From the NCBI GenBank assembly GCA_910585295.1, contig CAJUDE010000021.1:7232-71231 (forward strand): a stretch of 64,000 bases of DNA. Reading direction: 5' to 3'. Below the pieces are notes generated by a model, which was given only the letters and a program-made list of their open reading frames with translations, searched no databases and had not been told where the DNA came from. Below are positions 33,341 through 41,725 of this stretch, piece by piece (positions within the stretch are counted from its first letter, which is position 1; every line of letters begins with the position of its first letter). The translations under genes and the position numbers were made by a program. This DNA is from an uncultured Lachnospiraceae bacterium (GTDB taxonomy: Bacteria > Bacillota > Clostridia > Lachnospirales > Lachnospiraceae).

Positions 33341-34309
33341 ATGAGAGCAAAAATTATTGGAACCGGAAGCTGCCTTCCGGATAGATCTGCAACAAATGAT
33401 TACCTTTCCACCATTATGGACACCAGTGACCAATGGATCCACAGCAGGACCGGGATCCATAAGCGCCATCTGGTGTCTTCCGAAGAAGAGACTACCCTTA
33501 CCCTTGCCGTCAATGCCGCCAATGCCGCGTTAGAAGATGCAGGCATCCTCCCCGCGCAGCTTGACCTGATTCTGGTAGCGACAGTCTCTTCTGACTTTAT
33601 CACCCCAAGCACTGCATGTATGGTGCAAAAGGCATTGGGCGCATGCCATGCCACAGCATTTGACATCAACGCGGCATGTTCTGGTTTCCTGTTTGCCTTA
33701 AATACTGTGGACGCTTATTTTCAGTCAGGGGCCTGCCAGACTGCATTAATTATTGGTGTGGAAACCCTTTCCAAAATCATCGACTGGTCTGACCGGTCCA
33801 CTTGCGTCCTGTTTGGGGACGGCGCCGGCGCCGTGGTCGCCAAAGCTTCTGAGGAAGGGATGGTTGCCTCCATCCAAGGTTCTGACGGTACGGGAGGGGA
33901 TATCCTGATTTGCAAAAACCGCACCAATAATAACCCCTATATCGCCACAGGCACAGACCCAGGCTATCTTTCGATGAACGGGCAGGAAGTATTTAAATTT
34001 GCTGTGAAAAAAGTGCCGGAATGCATCCAATCCCTTTTGGCGCAGACAGGGCTATGCGCTTCTGATGTCACTTATTACCTGCTGCACCAGGCAAATTACC
34101 GGATCATCACTTCCATTGCACGTAAGTTAAAGCTGCCCATTGAAAAATTCCCTTCTAATGTGGAGCGGTGCGGGAACACCTCCGCCGCAAGCATCCCCAT
34201 CCTTCTTGATGAGGTACATAAAGAAGGGAAACTTTCTGAAGGGGACATCCTTTTGCTGTCCGGGTTCGGGGCCGGGCTTACCTGGGGAGCCGCTTTATTA
34301 AAATGGTAG
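33341..34309 (+). CDS. fabH: Beta-ketoacyl-ACP synthase III
   Basis: 322 residues from ATG 33341 (GACAGGGAGAATT upstream). The catalytic triad is in place: Cys in FDINAACSGFLFAL, His in YYLLHQANYRI and Asn in ERCGNTSAASIPI. The dimer and CoA features TSDQWIHSRTGIHKRH and LFGDGAGAVV match FabH. It condenses acetyl- or branched acyl-CoA with malonyl-ACP to start fatty-acid synthesis. Unusually it is alone here, with no fab, acp or plsX gene beside it, and is transcribed against its neighbours. It may be a second copy with a special acyl preference. Confidence 0.95.
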   Translation: MRAKIIGTGSCLPDRSATNDYLSTIMDTSDQWIHSRTGIHKRHLVSSEEETTLTLAVNAANAALEDAGILPAQLDLILVATVSSDFITPSTACMVQKALGACHATAFDINAACSGFLFALNTVDAYFQSGACQTALIIGVETLSKIIDWSDRSTCVLFGDGAGAVVAKASEEGMVASIQGSDGTGGDILICKNRTNNNPYIATGTDPGYLSMNGQEVFKFAVKKVPECIQSLLAQTGLCASDVTYYLLHQANYRIITSIARKLKLPIEKFPSNVERCGNTSAASIPILLDEVHKEGKLSEGDILLLSGFGAGLTWGAALLKW

Positions 34310-34315
34310 CATCTG

Positions 34316-34351
34316 GCAGCAGTAAGCCTAAGCCTACTGCTGCTGATTTTT
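34316..34351. terminator. Bidirectional terminator overlapping the ABC-2 permease stop
   Basis: CAGCAGTA, loop AGCCTAAGCC, TACTGCTG followed by ATTTTT on the plus strand. The hairpin ends fabH and at the same time encodes the last codons and stop of the convergent permease gene. Confidence 0.75.
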
Positions 34352-36238
34352 ATGTTCTAATATATCTGAGTATTCCCGTTCTGACATGGGGGTTTCCCCC
34401 TGCTCCAAATACCCAAGTTTACGCAGCGTTTCTATTGTACCCTTGCATCCGCGCCCCAGGATTACTGTCACATATTCTGGATATTTTCCAGAATATTCCT
34501 CCTCTTCCCCACTTTGGAACAGCCTGGACCCTTTTGGCGCTTTATAGCAAAAGGTAAGTGTGTCAGCATAATTTTCCAATTCCCTTTTCCTATGCCCATA
34601 TGGGTAGATGCGGTAAGCCCCTGACAAAATATCTTCTTTCAGCGCAAGGAATAACTGCTCCGCCTCATCCCTGGAAAACTCCCGGAAGCTATATTCCCCA
34701 TCCCTGCCAGCATGGATGTAATTGCCGCCTTCTGTAATTTCCACCCCCTCATAGCCGCTGGAAAAAAAGTATTCCATATATTTCTCAGGGTCATGTTCCA
34801 ACTCCAACAGTTTAAAGACAGCCCCTTCCTTATTTTCTACATGGAATTTGTCTAATGGCAGGCACCAGCTCCGCCTTAAGGATTTCCCATTTTTCAATTG
34901 GTAGGTCAGCTTCCATACCATATAAGGGGGCGTTTCCAGCTCAGCATAATTGCCAAAATACCCTTCATACTCCTCCTTTTGCTGAACCACAGACTGATGG
35001 GCATTTAAGCATTCCTCAATTTCAGACGGCTCTTCCAGATAACTCTGGTAGCCCCCGTCCACATAAATCCCTGCGACCTCGCCTGCTGTTGGCATTTTTC
35101 CCTCAAGGCCCATTACATCCGTTTCCAGGCATACCAAAAACAATACCAGGATTGCCAGAAATGACCCTGCTTCCACAACCCTGCCCCTGGCAAACACCAG
35201 GAATTTTTTCCTTAACAGCATTTCACATAGGAAGAACCCTGCCACGCCCGTCATACCGGCGCATACCAGGATAAGCGAAAAAATATTCCCATATTTTTCT
35301 GGGGACAGGCTCTCCCAAAAGGCATACGTGCAAAACCCTGCCGCGCCTATGCCGGCGCACCAACGGAACATTGGCCTCAGCCATGGAAAGGACACAATAT
35401 CAGAAGCTGTCTCCAAATGCCGCCTCCTATAAAGGAACAAAGCTCCAGCCACAAACAGCAAGGCGGCAGCGGCATACCACGGCACACACTCCAGCCCCCT
35501 AAACTCTGGCACAAGCAATTCCCGGTTCCCCTCCTGAAACACCAACTGTACATTTTCTTTTAAAAAGGGGATTGGGGAAAGCCACTCTCCCCAATTGCCC
35601 CCACTGTCCCTGCCCACTCCGTATACAAGCATCCCTGTAGCCGCGTCTGCCACGCTCACCATCCCTTTGTAAAGGTAATTCAGCCATAGAAAACATAACG
35701 CGGCAATCGCTGCCTGCCCGGACAGCATTGCGGCAAACACTGCCATGCTGTAAGACAGGAGCGCTTCCCCAGTGGCAAGGCCCAGCCACCAGAGCAAATA
35801 TTCCATTCGGGTGGCCCCATTGCCAAACCATACAAACACCGTTATGCAAAAAGCAAGGAATTGTGGGGCTAAAAGAAACAGCAAGCCGGAAATATAATTC
35901 GTAAAAAACAATTCCTCCCGCCGTACGGGAAGCGCATGGACCATATTTGCGCTCCTAGGCTGGAACAGGTAAGAAAACACGGCAATCCCGCTGGCCGCTG
36001 CAAAGAAAAATACTGGAAAAGGCGAAATTGCCAAAGTTAAGCTGTCTATTGCGTTCCTAAGCTTTTCCGCCAACGGCTCCGCCCCTTGCCCAACCCCAAC
36101 ATAAGACCCCATTTGAAGCCATGTACGGATAGGCAGAATCCACAGGCATACCAGCGTATAGGACAGCCAAACCGGCCACAGGCTGGTGGCATTTTTACGG
36201 AATATCGCTGTATTAAAGCAAAATTTCCTGTACTGCAT
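34334..36238 (-). CDS. ABC-2 type exporter permease with large extracytoplasmic/cytoplasmic C-terminal part
   Basis: 634 residues from ATG 36238. About ten hydrophobic segments occupy the first 390 residues, including VVEAGSFLAILVLFLVCLET; the last 240 residues (from about GKMPTAGEVAGIYVDGGYQS) are hydrophilic and acidic. HALPVRREELFFTNYISGLL is the coupling-helix-like segment typical of ABC-2 permeases in clostridia that are paired with a GntR regulator and an ATPase. The gene overlaps its ATPase by 26 bases. No GntR gene is adjacent here. Substrate unknown. Confidence 0.85.
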   Translation of the reverse strand: MQYRKFCFNTAIFRKNATSLWPVWLSYTLVCLWILPIRTWLQMGSYVGVGQGAEPLAEKLRNAIDSLTLAISPFPVFFFAAASGIAVFSYLFQPRSANMVHALPVRREELFFTNYISGLLFLLAPQFLAFCITVFVWFGNGATRMEYLLWWLGLATGEALLSYSMAVFAAMLSGQAAIAALCFLWLNYLYKGMVSVADAATGMLVYGVGRDSGGNWGEWLSPIPFLKENVQLVFQEGNRELLVPEFRGLECVPWYAAAALLFVAGALFLYRRRHLETASDIVSFPWLRPMFRWCAGIGAAGFCTYAFWESLSPEKYGNIFSLILVCAGMTGVAGFFLCEMLLRKKFLVFARGRVVEAGSFLAILVLFLVCLETDVMGLEGKMPTAGEVAGIYVDGGYQSYLEEPSEIEECLNAHQSVVQQKEEYEGYFGNYAELETPPYMVWKLTYQLKNGKSLRRSWCLPLDKFHVENKEGAVFKLLELEHDPEKYMEYFFSSGYEGVEITEGGNYIHAGRDGEYSFREFSRDEAEQLFLALKEDILSGAYRIYPYGHRKRELENYADTLTFCYKAPKGSRLFQSGEEEEYSGKYPEYVTVILGRGCKGTIETLRKLGYLEQGETPMSEREYSDILEHKNQQQ

Positions 36239-37112
36239 AATCTGCCCCTCCCATCTCGTAAATAAAGATTTCCTCCAAAGATAAGGGAAGGATGTCCACA
36301 AACAATGGATGCAGCTTTTCCATCTCCGCCCTTGCCTGTTTGGAATCCCCCCTTATAATCAGCGTATACACCCTTCCTGTATTTGCCATATGCAGCACCT
36401 GTATATGCTCCGGCAGCATTGGCGCCCCCTGCTGAAAAGCTGTCTGGATTTTGCAGACAGAGCCTTGCAGCTCTTTTAAGGAACGCTCAATCTGAACCCT
36501 TCCCCGATGCATAATCCCCACATGGTCGCATACATCTTCCAATTCCCTTAGGTTATGGGAGGACACCAGGATAGTTGTCCCATTTTCCCTTTTTTGGGTA
36601 AAGATTAAATTCCATACCTGGCGGCGCATTACGGGGTCCAGCCCATCGACTGGCTCATCCAAAATAAGTATTTTGGGGCTGCAGCATAATGCCAGCCAAA
36701 AAGACACCTGTTTTTGCATCCCTTTGGACAGCTTGCGGATTCTGCATTTGACGTCTATGTTTTGGAAAGCCTCCCGCAGCCGTTCAAATAGCCCCTCATC
36801 AAAGCTTGGATAGATCCCACGGTAGAACTTTTTCATCTCCAGAGTATTTGCCTGTTGGAAATAGAACAAGTCATCCGAAATAAAAATCATGTCCTGCTTT
36901 ACTTCAGGATGCTCAAACACTGGGCTTCCCTGCACCAGGACTTTTCCTGAATCCTGGCGGTAAATACCCATAATATGGCGCAGCAATGTGGTCTTCCCGG
37001 CGCCGTTTGGCCCTACCAGCCCATAAACCGCCCCTTTCGGCACATGCATATCCACGCCATCCAGCGCGCAAAATTCCCCAAAATTTTTTCTCAGGCCATC
37101 CACTTTGATCAT
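36213..37112 (-). CDS. ABC exporter ATP-binding protein
   Basis: 299 residues. Walker A is GLVGPNGAGKTTLLRH, the signature is KLSKGMQKQVSFWLALCC, Walker B is ILILDEPVDGLDP and the H-loop is TILVSSHNLRELED. The signature LSKGM replaces the canonical LSGGQ, as in many BcrA/NatA-like exporters. A C-terminal extension of about 90 residues follows. It drives the downstream permease whose start it overlaps. Confidence 0.94.
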   Translation of the reverse strand: MIKVDGLRKNFGEFCALDGVDMHVPKGAVYGLVGPNGAGKTTLLRHIMGIYRQDSGKVLVQGSPVFEHPEVKQDMIFISDDLFYFQQANTLEMKKFYRGIYPSFDEGLFERLREAFQNIDVKCRIRKLSKGMQKQVSFWLALCCSPKILILDEPVDGLDPVMRRQVWNLIFTQKRENGTTILVSSHNLRELEDVCDHVGIMHRGRVQIERSLKELQGSVCKIQTAFQQGAPMLPEHIQVLHMANTGRVYTLIIRGDSKQARAEMEKLHPLFVDILPLSLEEIFIYEMGGADYAVQEILL

Positions 37113-37130
37113 TCTTTATCCATCCCTTTT

Positions 37131-37874
37131 CTATTTTAAAAATACATACGTATCTTTATCGGAAAATTCCTCCGCATATTTATAGCCCAAGCCTTGAAAC
37201 CCTTTGACCCCCTCTGTTTCCTCTACCGCATGTTTGGCCAGGTAACGCACCATCTCGCCCCGCGCCATTTTTACCTGGGTCCCCTTCTCTATTACCTTCC
37301 CATCCTTTAACTCCCCAAAACGGCAGGTAAGGAACCTGTCCCTGGGTGAAAGCCACGGCGTTATGCATTTGCTGTATTCTTTGGAAGCAAGGTTCAGCAC
37401 TGTTTTGGCACCCCTGCAGGCCTCTTTGTAAATTTTATCCCCCCAGAAACCGTAAAGGCTATGATAACGCCCAATCTGTATCCCCGCCTGCATCTCCAGA
37501 CGGTATGGGACAACCCCGTCAAATGGCTTTAGCACGCCGTAAAACCCAGACAGGATGCAAAGATGGCGCTGCACATATTCCCAGGACTGATCCTCAAACA
37601 CTGCTGGAGCCATATACTGATACTGGATGCCCTCATAAGCCAGCAAAGCCGGCGTCAGCCCTTTAGACAAATCCATTTGCGCATACCGCCTATAGTTTAA
37701 CTCCGCGATCTTATCATTGCATTTCCAGATACGTTTTGCCTCCTGGTAATCCAGGCTTTTCATATACCGCCTTAGGCAATCTGTTTCCTGCAGGAACACA
37801 GGCATCCCACGGCATTCCATGGTATCTGTGTCCTGCCTCATCTTCTTTGCAGGGGAAATTATGATTTTTACCAT
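37131..37874 (-). CDS. yaaA: YaaA/UPF0246 family protein
   Basis: 247 residues from ATG 37874; the nearby GGGGG lies ten bases before it and only two from the ATG at 37883. Family landmarks are present: MVKIIISPAKKMRQDTD, YRRYAQMDLSKGLTPALLAY, LCILSGFYGVLKPFDGVVPY, RLEMQAGIQIGRY and VLNLASKEYSK. In E. coli YaaA limits free iron and protects DNA during peroxide stress and binds DNA; the role in clostridia is inferred. It sits between hflX and the ABC pair on the same strand. Confidence 0.93.
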   Translation of the reverse strand: MVKIIISPAKKMRQDTDTMECRGMPVFLQETDCLRRYMKSLDYQEAKRIWKCNDKIAELNYRRYAQMDLSKGLTPALLAYEGIQYQYMAPAVFEDQSWEYVQRHLCILSGFYGVLKPFDGVVPYRLEMQAGIQIGRYHSLYGFWGDKIYKEACRGAKTVLNLASKEYSKCITPWLSPRDRFLTCRFGELKDGKVIEKGTQVKMARGEMVRYLAKHAVEETEGVKGFQGLGYKYAEEFSDKDTYVFLK

Positions 37875-37891
37875 TGCTCCCATTCCCCCGC

Positions 37892-39160
37892 CTATTCTGC
37901 GCCGCCCATCTTTTTCTCCAAGTTCCAGTACAATTCTTCTGGGACGAACGCCTTTACATAGATGCCATTTTCTTGGTATGCTTCTTCTAACAGTTCCCCA
38001 TGTTTACGGATAACCGAAAGCTGCCCCCCCTGGCCATAAGGGAAAATGCCTTCTAACAGCCGTTTGTCCTCCCGCAGGATTTCTTCCAGCGATTCTTTCA
38101 AAAGGTCAAGCCCTTCCCCTGTCTTAGCTGAAATTTTCAGTATCTTGTCCGCCTGGAAATCTATGGCCTGCCCTTCGTTTCCCACTTTATCCTGCTTGTT
38201 GAACAATGTAATTATTTTCTTCCCAGACACACCCAGGCTCCCTAACGTCTCATAGACAATATGCATCTGTTTTTCCATTTGTGGGTTAGACGCATCCACC
38301 ACATGGATAATAATGTCTGCATATTTTGCTTCCTCTAATGTGCTGCGGAACGCCTCAATCAAGTGGTGGGGCAGTTTACGGATAAACCCAACGGTGTCTG
38401 TAAGCAATACTTCCTGCCCACTGTCCAGCTTCAAATTTCGGGTGGTGGGGTCTAACGTGGCAAACAGTTTGTCCTCTTCCAACACAGATGCATTGGTCAA
38501 ATGGTTCAAAAGCGTGGATTTCCCTGCATTGGTGTACCCAACAATTGCAGCCACCTTCGCCTTGCTGCGCTCCCGCTGCCCCCTTGTGACTTCCCTATGC
38601 CTTTGCACCTGCCTCAATTCCTGGTTTAACTGGGCAATCCTGCTTTTAATAAGCCTTCGGTCCATCTCCAGCTTTTTCTCCCCCGGCCCCCTTGTCCCAA
38701 TGCCGCCGCCAAGCCTTGACATGGAAATCCCAAGCCCAGTCAGGCGGGTCATCCTGTATTTTAACTGGGCAAGCTCCACTTGTATTTTCCCTTCGCTTGT
38801 GGAAGCCCTTGACGCAAAAATATCCAGAATCACCAATGTACGGTCCATTACCTTGCATTCCAGCGCTTCTTCCATATTCCGAAGCTGTGCCGGGGTTAGC
38901 TCGTCGTCGCAGACAATCCCGTCTGCCTCTAACTCCAACGCCATCTGCTTTAATTCTTCTAATTTCCCTTTTCCCACATATGTGCCTGGATGGACGGAAT
39001 CCCGGTTCTGCACGGTAACGCCAACTGTTTCTGCCCCTGCTGTCTCCACCAATTCCCCCAATTCTGCCAGGGAATCTTTCGTATCGTCATTATCCTGCAG
39101 GCAGACGCCTACCAAAATTACTTTTTCTCTTATTTCTTCTATTTCCAATGGTCCCGCCAT
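37892..39160 (-). CDS. hflX: GTPase HflX
   Basis: 422 residues. The HflX N-terminal domain (VTVQNRDSVHPGTYVGKGKL, DELTPAQLRNMEEAL) and the glycine-rich linker (MSRLGGGIGTRGPGEKKLE) precede a G domain with GYTNAGKSTLLN, DTVGFIRKLPHHLIEAF, NKQD and SAKTGEG. HflX splits stalled or hibernating 70S ribosomes under stress. It may be co-transcribed with yaaA, 17 bases downstream. The N-terminus MAGPLEIEEIREKVI is preceded by GAGAGAGGA. Confidence 0.96.
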   Translation of the reverse strand: MAGPLEIEEIREKVILVGVCLQDNDDTKDSLAELGELVETAGAETVGVTVQNRDSVHPGTYVGKGKLEELKQMALELEADGIVCDDELTPAQLRNMEEALECKVMDRTLVILDIFASRASTSEGKIQVELAQLKYRMTRLTGLGISMSRLGGGIGTRGPGEKKLEMDRRLIKSRIAQLNQELRQVQRHREVTRGQRERSKAKVAAIVGYTNAGKSTLLNHLTNASVLEEDKLFATLDPTTRNLKLDSGQEVLLTDTVGFIRKLPHHLIEAFRSTLEEAKYADIIIHVVDASNPQMEKQMHIVYETLGSLGVSGKKIITLFNKQDKVGNEGQAIDFQADKILKISAKTGEGLDLLKESLEEILREDKRLLEGIFPYGQGGQLSVIRKHGELLEEAYQENGIYVKAFVPEELYWNLEKKMGGAE

Positions 39161-39245
39161 AAATCCTCTCTCCTATCTTTTGATTTGGTATTTCGATTTT
39201 TTATATTATAGCACATCTTCCTTAAAATATTTTTAAAAATAATAA

Positions 39246-39274
39246 TTGACATATGTTAATTACTGTCCTATACT
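39246..39274 (+). promoter_or_regulatory. Near-consensus sigma-A promoter
   Basis: TTGACA at 39246-39251 and TATACT at 39269-39274, separated by exactly 17 bases, 35 bases before the DUF134 fusion gene. The stretch between the boxes and start includes the imperfect palindrome CTGTCCTATACTGTTTTTAT, CAGACAG, a possible operator. Confidence 0.8.
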
Positions 39275-39308
39275 GTTTTTATCAGACAGGACTTAGGAGG
39301 AAAACTTT

Positions 39309-40052
39309 ATGGCGCGCCCTAGCAAACCAAGGCGTGTATGCCGAATGCCGGCCTGCACCCATTTTTATGCTGAACACACAGGCTCCCCCCAATGCCGGCA
39401 GGGGCTTTTGCTCAGTGTTGAAGAATATGAGGTGGTTCGCTTATTGGATTACCAAGGGCTTACGCAACAGGAAGCGGCAGCCCAGATGGGCGCTGGGCGC
39501 ACCACCATCCAGGCGCTGTACACCCAGGCGCGCCGAAAATTGGCACGTTTTTTGGTGGAAGGGTTCCCCCTCACCATTGCTGGCGGCAGCTACCAGCTCT
39601 GCCCCAGCCCGCAAGGCTGCCTGAACCATTTCCTGAAAACGATAAAAGGAGAACATATTATGAAGATTGCAGTTACCTATGAAAACGGCGAGATATTCCA
39701 ACACTTTGGCCATACCAGCCAATTTAAAGTATACGAAGTGGAAAACGGCGCTATTGTTTCCTCTGAGGTTGTAAGCACCAACGGGCAAGGGCATGGCGCC
39801 CTGGCAGGCTTTTTGTTCCATGGCGGCATAGATGTATTAATTTGCGGCGGCATCGGCGGCGGCGCAAGGAATGCCCTGGCAGAAGCTGGGATTGAGCTGT
39901 ATCCCGGAGCCACAGGAAATGCAGACGCCCAGGTAGAATCTTTCTTAAAAGGGCAGCTTGCCTATGACCCTGACACGGTTTGCAGCCACCACTCCCATGA
40001 GGATGGACATGGCTGCGGCAGCCATAGCTGCGGCTCAGAAAAGTGCCATTAG
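39309..40052 (+). CDS. DUF134 regulator fused to a dinitrogenase-cofactor-binding (NifX/NifB-like) domain
   Basis: 247 residues. Residues 1-105 are a DUF134 helix-turn-helix protein with N-terminal cysteines (PRRVCRMPACTHFYAEHTG) and LTQQEAAAQMGAGRTTIQAL. Residues 118-230 are an Fe-Mo-cofactor-biosynthesis-type domain (MKIAVTYENGEIFQHFGHTS, GGIDVLICGGIGGGARNALA). The tail is His/Cys-rich (CSHHSHEDGHGCGSHSCGSE). The second domain begins at an internal ATG (39660) that has its own AAAAGGAGAACATATT ribosome site, so a separate cofactor-binding protein may also be made. These proteins handle Fe-S or mixed-metal clusters; a metal-sensing regulator is a reasonable inference. Confidence 0.88.
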   Translation: MARPSKPRRVCRMPACTHFYAEHTGSPQCRQGLLLSVEEYEVVRLLDYQGLTQQEAAAQMGAGRTTIQALYTQARRKLARFLVEGFPLTIAGGSYQLCPSPQGCLNHFLKTIKGEHIMKIAVTYENGEIFQHFGHTSQFKVYEVENGAIVSSEVVSTNGQGHGALAGFLFHGGIDVLICGGIGGGARNALAEAGIELYPGATGNADAQVESFLKGQLAYDPDTVCSHHSHEDGHGCGSHSCGSEKCH

Positions 40053-40060
40053 TTCGGTAA

Positions 40061-40091
40061 AAAAAGAATCCTGCAAAGCAGGATTCTTTTT
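40061..40091 (+). terminator. Rho-independent terminator after the DUF134 fusion gene
   Basis: AAAAAGAATCCTGC, loop AAA, GCAGGATTCTTTTT: perfect 14-bp stem nine bases after the stop, ending in a T-tract. The stem sequence is almost the same as the orphan hairpin at 6235. Confidence 0.9.
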
Positions 40092-40128
40092 CTGTATATC
40101 CTATAAATTTATCGCCTCAGATAGCTCC

Positions 40129-41631
40129 TTATTGGTTCAACGACGCCACAAACCGGCCAAACGCTTTCTGCCCTTCTTCCTCCCGTTTGTAAACCCCGGC
40201 ATGTTCCAGCACTTTGCTGAACACCAGCGCAATTTCATTATGCAGGATATCCATTACATTGCCTTTTGTCACCTCATCGTATTTGGGAAGGAATTCCTCT
40301 ACCCAATCTGCATGCTTTTCAATAGATTCGTCTGCGCGGATATCTTTTTTATTTACAATGGCGTCCGCCAATGTTTCCATCTCATCTTTCAGACGTGCCG
40401 GAAGCACTGCAAGGCCCATTACCTCAATCAGGCCAATATTTTCTTTTTTAATATGGTGCAGCTCCGCATGGGGATGGTACACGCCCAGAGGATGCTCCTC
40501 TGTTGTAATATTATTGCGCAAAACCAAATCCAACTCATAGAAATCCCCGCGTTTTCTGGCTATAGGCGTAATGGTATTATGCGGCTCCCCGTCTGTCTCT
40601 GCAAAAATAAACGCGTCTTCATCGGTATAGCCCCGCCAAGCCGCCAAAATTTTATCTGCCAAAGCAATTAGCCGCCCCGTATCTTCCCCGGCAATCCGAA
40701 TGACAGACATCGGCCATTTTACAATGCCAGCTTTCACATCCTCAAAGCCTTTCACTGTAAATTCCCGCTCTACTGGGGCTTTTGCCATGGCAAATTCATA
40801 ACTGCCGCCCTGGAAATGGTCATGGCTTAAGATAGACCCCCCAACGATTGGCAAATCTGCATTGGACCCCACGATATAGTGTGGGAACTGTTTTACAAAA
40901 TCAAACAACTTGCAGAAAGTCCCATGCTCAATCTTCATTGGGATATGCTTGGAATTAAACACAATACAGTGTTCATTGTAATATACATAGGGAGAATACT
41001 GGAAGCCCCACGGGCTGTCCTGGATAGTCACAGGGATAATCCGGTGGTTCTGCCTTGCAGGATGGTTGATGCGCCCTGCATACCCTTCATTTTCCACGCA
41101 CAGCAAGCATTTTGGGTAGCCGCTCTGCTTAGCGTTTTTTGCCGCAGCAATTGCCTTGGGGTCTTTTTCTGGTTTGGAAAGGTTGATGGTGATATCCATC
41201 TCCCCATATGGGGTCTTGGATTTCCATTTCACATCCTTCGCAATCCGGTAACGCCGGATATAGTCACTGTCCTGGCTTAACTGATAGTAAAAATCGGTCG
41301 CCGCCTTGGGGCCGTCCTTATGGTAAATATCCCAAAACCTGCCGATCACTTCACTGGGGCGCGGCATCATTTTTGCCATTAACTTCGTGTCAAATAAATC
41401 CCGGTACACCACACCGTTTTCTTCCAACACCCCATGCTCATATGCATAGTCCAAAAGGTCTTTTAACACAGACTCCAATTCTACATTTTTGTATATCCCT
41501 TCTGGCTCTTCATACTCGTCCATCTGTAGTGTTTCCAGCAATTGGTTGGTAGTGAAAGTCACGTCATCTTCTGTAATAAGGCCGTGTTCCAGCCCATAGC
41601 ACACTAATTTTTTAATTGCTTCGTTTACCAT
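40129..41631 (-). CDS. galT: UDP-glucose--hexose-1-phosphate uridylyltransferase (class II GalT)
   Basis: 500 residues from ATG 41631 (GGGAGGAATTCTG upstream), the length of the Firmicute class II enzyme. Key segments are YHKDGPKAATDFYYQLSQDS, YPKCLLCVENEGYAGRINHP, PWGFQYSPYVYYNEHCIVF and the active-site GGSILSHDHFQGGSYEF with its H-x-H-F-Q. It swaps UMP between UDP-glucose and galactose-1-phosphate in the Leloir pathway. galK lies directly upstream on the same strand, 95 bases away, and no galE or galM is in the window. Confidence 0.96.
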   Translation of the reverse strand: MVNEAIKKLVCYGLEHGLITEDDVTFTTNQLLETLQMDEYEEPEGIYKNVELESVLKDLLDYAYEHGVLEENGVVYRDLFDTKLMAKMMPRPSEVIGRFWDIYHKDGPKAATDFYYQLSQDSDYIRRYRIAKDVKWKSKTPYGEMDITINLSKPEKDPKAIAAAKNAKQSGYPKCLLCVENEGYAGRINHPARQNHRIIPVTIQDSPWGFQYSPYVYYNEHCIVFNSKHIPMKIEHGTFCKLFDFVKQFPHYIVGSNADLPIVGGSILSHDHFQGGSYEFAMAKAPVEREFTVKGFEDVKAGIVKWPMSVIRIAGEDTGRLIALADKILAAWRGYTDEDAFIFAETDGEPHNTITPIARKRGDFYELDLVLRNNITTEEHPLGVYHPHAELHHIKKENIGLIEVMGLAVLPARLKDEMETLADAIVNKKDIRADESIEKHADWVEEFLPKYDEVTKGNVMDILHNEIALVFSKVLEHAGVYKREEEGQKAFGRFVASLNQ

Positions 41632-41725
41632 CAGAATTCCTCCCTTGTTCTTGTAATATATTTGGTCGTTTGCAGCAAATTGCGGAAACGAACAAAATGC
41701 AAGCATTTCATTCGTTTCTGATATG

